Shown here: positions 14,268 to 16,226 of the stretch, piece by piece
Layout: the number at the start of each line of letters is the position of its first letter
Numbering within the stretch: position 1 is the first letter of the stretch
Assembly: GCA_964471535.1 (NCBI GenBank)
Contig: CAYYHA010000076.1
Location: forward strand, 1 to 16,226
Length of the DNA: 16,226 nucleotides
Reading direction: 5' to 3'
Origin: CAYYHA01 sp964471535
GTDB lineage: Bacteria > Myxococcota > Myxococcia > SLRQ01
The notes under the pieces: model-generated
What the model was told of the DNA's origin: nothing
Seen by the model: only the letters and a program-made list of their open reading frames with translations
Database searches by the model: none
Translations under genes and position numbers: made by a program

Positions 14268-15053
14268 ATGCGACGTGCGGTGACGCTCCTGTTCGCCCTC
14301 GCCCTCCTTGCCGCACTGGGTGCCGGCGCGTTCCTCTATTGGAAGCACAGCGAGCAGGAGCGCATCGTCCGGGAGCTTTCCGCCCGCCTCGACCGCGTCT
14401 GGGCCCGCTCCCTCGTCGCCGACCTGAAGGCCGAGCGGGTGGTCGGTGGCGAACGACCCCAGATGGTGCTCACCTTCGTGGAGTACGCGCCCGGCACCGA
14501 GACGCCGGTGCTGAAGCGGCGGCTCGAGCTTCCCGGAGAGGAGGTGTACATCGACGCGCTGGTGGTGCGCTTCGAGCGCCACTTCGTCGAGGCGGGCGAC
14601 GGGCTTCGGGGCCACAGCCTCCTGCTCTTCCGCCGCGCCTTCAGTGACCGGATGCGCCCGGTGGACGGCATCCCGCTGTACACCGGTGGCCCCGCCCCGT
14701 TGGTGCCGGGCGCGCCACCGCAGGAGAGCCCCGTCCCGGCGGCACCGGAGGTCCCGGTGCTCTACCGGGTGGACCCTGTCCCCTCGCACTTCGAGCGACG
14801 GATCTGGGCGCGCTTCTGGCAGCTGGCCAGCGACCCTGCCGCCGCCGCGGCCGAGGGCGTGCGGGTGGCACAGGGCGAGGCGCCGCACCTGCGGCCAGTG
14901 GAAGGACAGGTCTACCGCCTCGATCTGCGCGCCGACGGTGGGCTCGAGATCACCCCCCGGCTCCCCGCGGCCGTGGTGGGGGAGAACCCACAGGCAGGCG
15001 GTGCATCGGGGCGTCCTGCCGCCGGCGCTGCGGCGGCGGACACCCGGCCCTAG
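14268..15053 (+). CDS. Membrane-anchored protein of unknown function
   Basis: A 261-residue protein I do not recognise. An N-terminal hydrophobic segment (about 4-24, AVTLLFALALLAALGAGAFLY) acts as a signal anchor. A charged helix follows, about 27-58, possibly coiled coil. Residues about 62-135 are a beta-rich domain (MVLTFVEYAP, RRLELPGEEVYIDALVVRFE, GHSLLLFRRAF). After a Pro-rich linker (141-163) comes a second small region (about 164-228) with RRIWARFWQLASDP. The tail is Ala/Gly-rich and disordered. Most of the protein is probably in the periplasm. The ATG at 14268 is chosen because the signal segment begins there. Its TAG stop overlaps the dapD stop by 4 bases on opposite strands. Confidence 0.72.
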   Translation: MRRAVTLLFALALLAALGAGAFLYWKHSEQERIVRELSARLDRVWARSLVADLKAERVVGGERPQMVLTFVEYAPGTETPVLKRRLELPGEEVYIDALVVRFERHFVEAGDGLRGHSLLLFRRAFSDRMRPVDGIPLYTGGPAPLVPGAPPQESPVPAAPEVPVLYRVDPVPSHFERRIWARFWQLASDPAAAAAEGVRVAQGEAPHLRPVEGQVYRLDLRADGGLEITPRLPAAVVGENPQAGGASGRPAAGAAAADTRP

Positions 15054-15865
15054 ACCGGGAGCGCGAACTCGCGCAGCACCTGGTTCAGGGAGGTCTTCTC
15101 GTCGGTGGAGGCCGACCGCTCGCCGATGATGAGCGCGGCGGGCAGGTGGTAGGTGCCCGCGGCAAAGGCCTTCGGCCGCGTCCCAGGCACCACCACGCTC
15201 CGCGCCGGTACCCGGCCCTTGTAGACCTTCTCCTCCCGGGCGCGCACGTCGATGATCGGGGTGCTGGCGGTGATCACCGTGCCGGCGCCGAGCACCGCCC
15301 CTTCCTCGACCACGACGCCCTCCACGACGATCGAGCGGCTACCCAGAAAGGCGTTGTCCTCGACGATCACGGGCCTCGCGCCGGGCGGCTCGAGGACGCC
15401 GCCAAGGCCCACCCCACCCGAGAGATGGACGTTGCGTCCCACCTGTGCGCAGCTGCCCACGGTCGCCCAGGTATCCACCATGGTGCCTGCCCCGACGTAG
15501 GCCCCGATGTTCACGTACCCGGGCATGATCACCGCACCGCGCTCCACGTGGGCGCCATAGCGAACCGTGCCGGGGGGCACCACGCGCACCCCCTGCCCGG
15601 CGAGGTTCTTCTTCAGGGGGATCTTGTCGTGCCACTCGAACGGTCCGGCCTCCAGCACCTCCATCTTCGCGACAGCGAAGTAGAGAAGGATGGCCTGCTT
15701 CGCCCAGGTGTTGACCACCCACTGCCCCTCGCGCTTCTCGGCGACGCGAAGCTCGCCGCGATCGAGCAGGGCCACGGCGTCATGGACGGCCTTCTCGTAG
15801 TCTGGCGCCTTCAAGAGCGCGCGGTCTTGGAAGGCGGCCTCGATCTTCTCCTTGAGCGCATCCAT
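15050..15865 (-). CDS. dapD: Tetrahydrodipicolinate N-succinyltransferase
   Basis: A 271-residue cytoplasmic enzyme that transfers succinyl from succinyl-CoA to tetrahydrodipicolinate, the step that opens the succinylase branch of lysine/diaminopimelate synthesis. The length is close to the 274 residues of E. coli DapD, and the core is very similar: GALRVAEK-like GELRVAEK (37-44), RVVPPGTVRYGA (94-105), MPGYVNIGAYVGAGTMVDTWATVGS (114-138), HLSGGVGLGGVLEP (147-160), VVEGVVVEEGAVL (180-192) and GRVPARSVVVPG (217-228). The hexapeptide repeats (about 99-200) form a left-handed beta-helix that trimerises. Where E. coli has AYVDEGTMVD this protein has AYVGAGTMVD. It pairs functionally with dapE elsewhere in the window. 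The ATG at 15865 fits the family N-terminus; no strong ribosome binding site is seen. Confidence 0.95.
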   Translation of the reverse strand: MDALKEKIEAAFQDRALLKAPDYEKAVHDAVALLDRGELRVAEKREGQWVVNTWAKQAILLYFAVAKMEVLEAGPFEWHDKIPLKKNLAGQGVRVVPPGTVRYGAHVERGAVIMPGYVNIGAYVGAGTMVDTWATVGSCAQVGRNVHLSGGVGLGGVLEPPGARPVIVEDNAFLGSRSIVVEGVVVEEGAVLGAGTVITASTPIIDVRAREEKVYKGRVPARSVVVPGTRPKAFAAGTYHLPAALIIGERSASTDEKTSLNQVLREFALPV

Positions 15866-15891
15866 CGGCGGCGGACGCTACGTTTCGGGAG

Positions 15892-15923
15892 GCCACCGGT
15901 CAAGGCGCCACCGGTCAAGGCGC
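15892..15923. repeat. Tandem 15-bp duplication at the end of the TPR-like gene
   Basis: The unit GCCACCGGTCAAGGC occurs at 15892-15906 and again at 15907-15921, and the next two bases continue the pattern. On the minus strand each unit contains a TGA. Because 15 bases is five codons, both stops are in the same frame, so the gene has a second in-frame stop five codons after the first. It lies in the 49-base gap before dapD. Confidence 0.85.
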
Positions 15924-16226
15924 AGGGCCGCGAGGCATCATGCTCAACAACGTATCGATGGAGAACTCGCGCGCCAAGGCGAGGTCGTCGGCTTTGATCT
16001 CCTCGAAGATCTTGGCCGCCCCCTCGAACTCCCCGAGTTCCATGAGGGACTTGCCCAGGACCCAGCGCGCCGTGAACACCGCCCGGTGCGCGATCTCGTT
16101 GGTCTGGAAGCGTTCGACGAACTGACGGCACTCGAGGACCGCTGTCTCGTACTGGGCATAGCTGTGCGCCTTGGTGCAGCGATTCAGGTTCTCCCAGGCG
16201 AGCCGGGCATCGTCGGGGGGTCGTCC
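15915..16226 (-). CDS. C-terminal part of a TPR-like protein (cut by window edge)
   Basis: An open frame of 103 residues runs from the right edge to the TGA at 15915-15917. No start codon is needed because the N-terminus lies outside the window. Residues 12-62 and 63-98 show helix-turn-helix pairs with TPR-like spacing (SYAQYETAVLECRQFVERF; AVFTARWVLGKSLMELGEFEGAAKIFEEI), followed by a last helix (ALAREFSIDTLLSM). TPR repeats serve as protein-binding scaffolds. The partner cannot be guessed, and any N-terminal domain is unseen. dapD follows 49 bases downstream on the same strand, so readthrough transcription is possible. Open frames in other phases across this stretch have no such pattern. 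Confidence 0.7.
   Translation of the reverse strand, partial: GRPPDDARLAWENLNRCTKAHSYAQYETAVLECRQFVERFQTNEIAHRAVFTARWVLGKSLMELGEFEGAAKIFEEIKADDLALAREFSIDTLLSMMPRGPAP

Noticed and set aside
12966..14888. A 640-codon minus-strand open frame spanning several genes
   Set aside because: It overlaps the ABC ATPase in another phase and runs opposite the 14268-15053 gene. The composition is Arg-rich, and no motif is present.
1..16226. CRISPR array, transposon ends or phage genes
   Set aside because: No regularly spaced direct repeats, transposase motifs, integrase motifs or phage structural genes were seen. The only tandem repeat is the two-copy 15-bp unit at 15892-15923.

Overview
The window is about 16.2 kb of very GC-rich DNA with strongly GC-biased third codon positions. 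It carries genes typical of a Gram-negative bacterium: lipoproteins, an outer-membrane-barrel-like protein and a diaminopimelate (lysine/cell wall) pathway. A response regulator with a PilZ-like N-terminus resembling the Myxococcus-type paralogous PilZ domain suggests Myxococcota or a related former deltaproteobacterial lineage. That placement is inference; there is no rRNA or other phylogenetic marker here.

Layout, left to right. (1) 144-1136 (+) is a PilZ-like/PilZ/receiver protein. It meets an alpha/beta hydrolase (1143-2075, -) tail to tail. (2) 2126-5662 (+) is a run of four genes: a CstA-type transporter, a DUF302 protein, a four-helix membrane protein built from two similar halves, and a small DUF1232/YkvA-like protein. 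(3) 5780-7647 (-) is dapE followed by a secreted barrel-like protein whose GTG start overlaps the dapE stop. (4) 7693-9081 (+) is an M20 dipeptidase divergent from dapE. (5) 9251-11534 holds two lipoproteins, a small TRL-like one (+) and a large propeller-like one (-). They converge on a 12-bp perfect inverted repeat. This stretch looks less GC-biased than its surroundings. (6) 11622-14203 (-) is a small membrane protein, an ABC ATPase and an ABC-2 permease; the last two overlap by 4 bp. (7) 14268-15053 (+) is an unrecognised membrane-anchored protein. Its stop overlaps that of dapD (15050-15865, -). (8) At the right edge is the C-terminus of a TPR-like protein (-).

The clearest shared pathway is lysine/diaminopimelate biosynthesis. 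dapD makes the N-succinyl intermediate and dapE removes the succinyl group, but about 7.4 kb of unrelated genes separate them. The rest is a mix of signalling (c-di-GMP binding plus phosphoryl reception), peptide/carbon uptake and breakdown (CstA, dipeptidase), export (ABC pair) and envelope proteins of unknown role.

I see no CRISPR array, tRNA, rRNA, insertion sequence, phage gene or recognised defence cluster. No gap between genes exceeds 300 bases. I found no convincing undescribed multi-gene system. The most unusual items are the uncharacterised proteins and several tight gene junctions, listed as findings.
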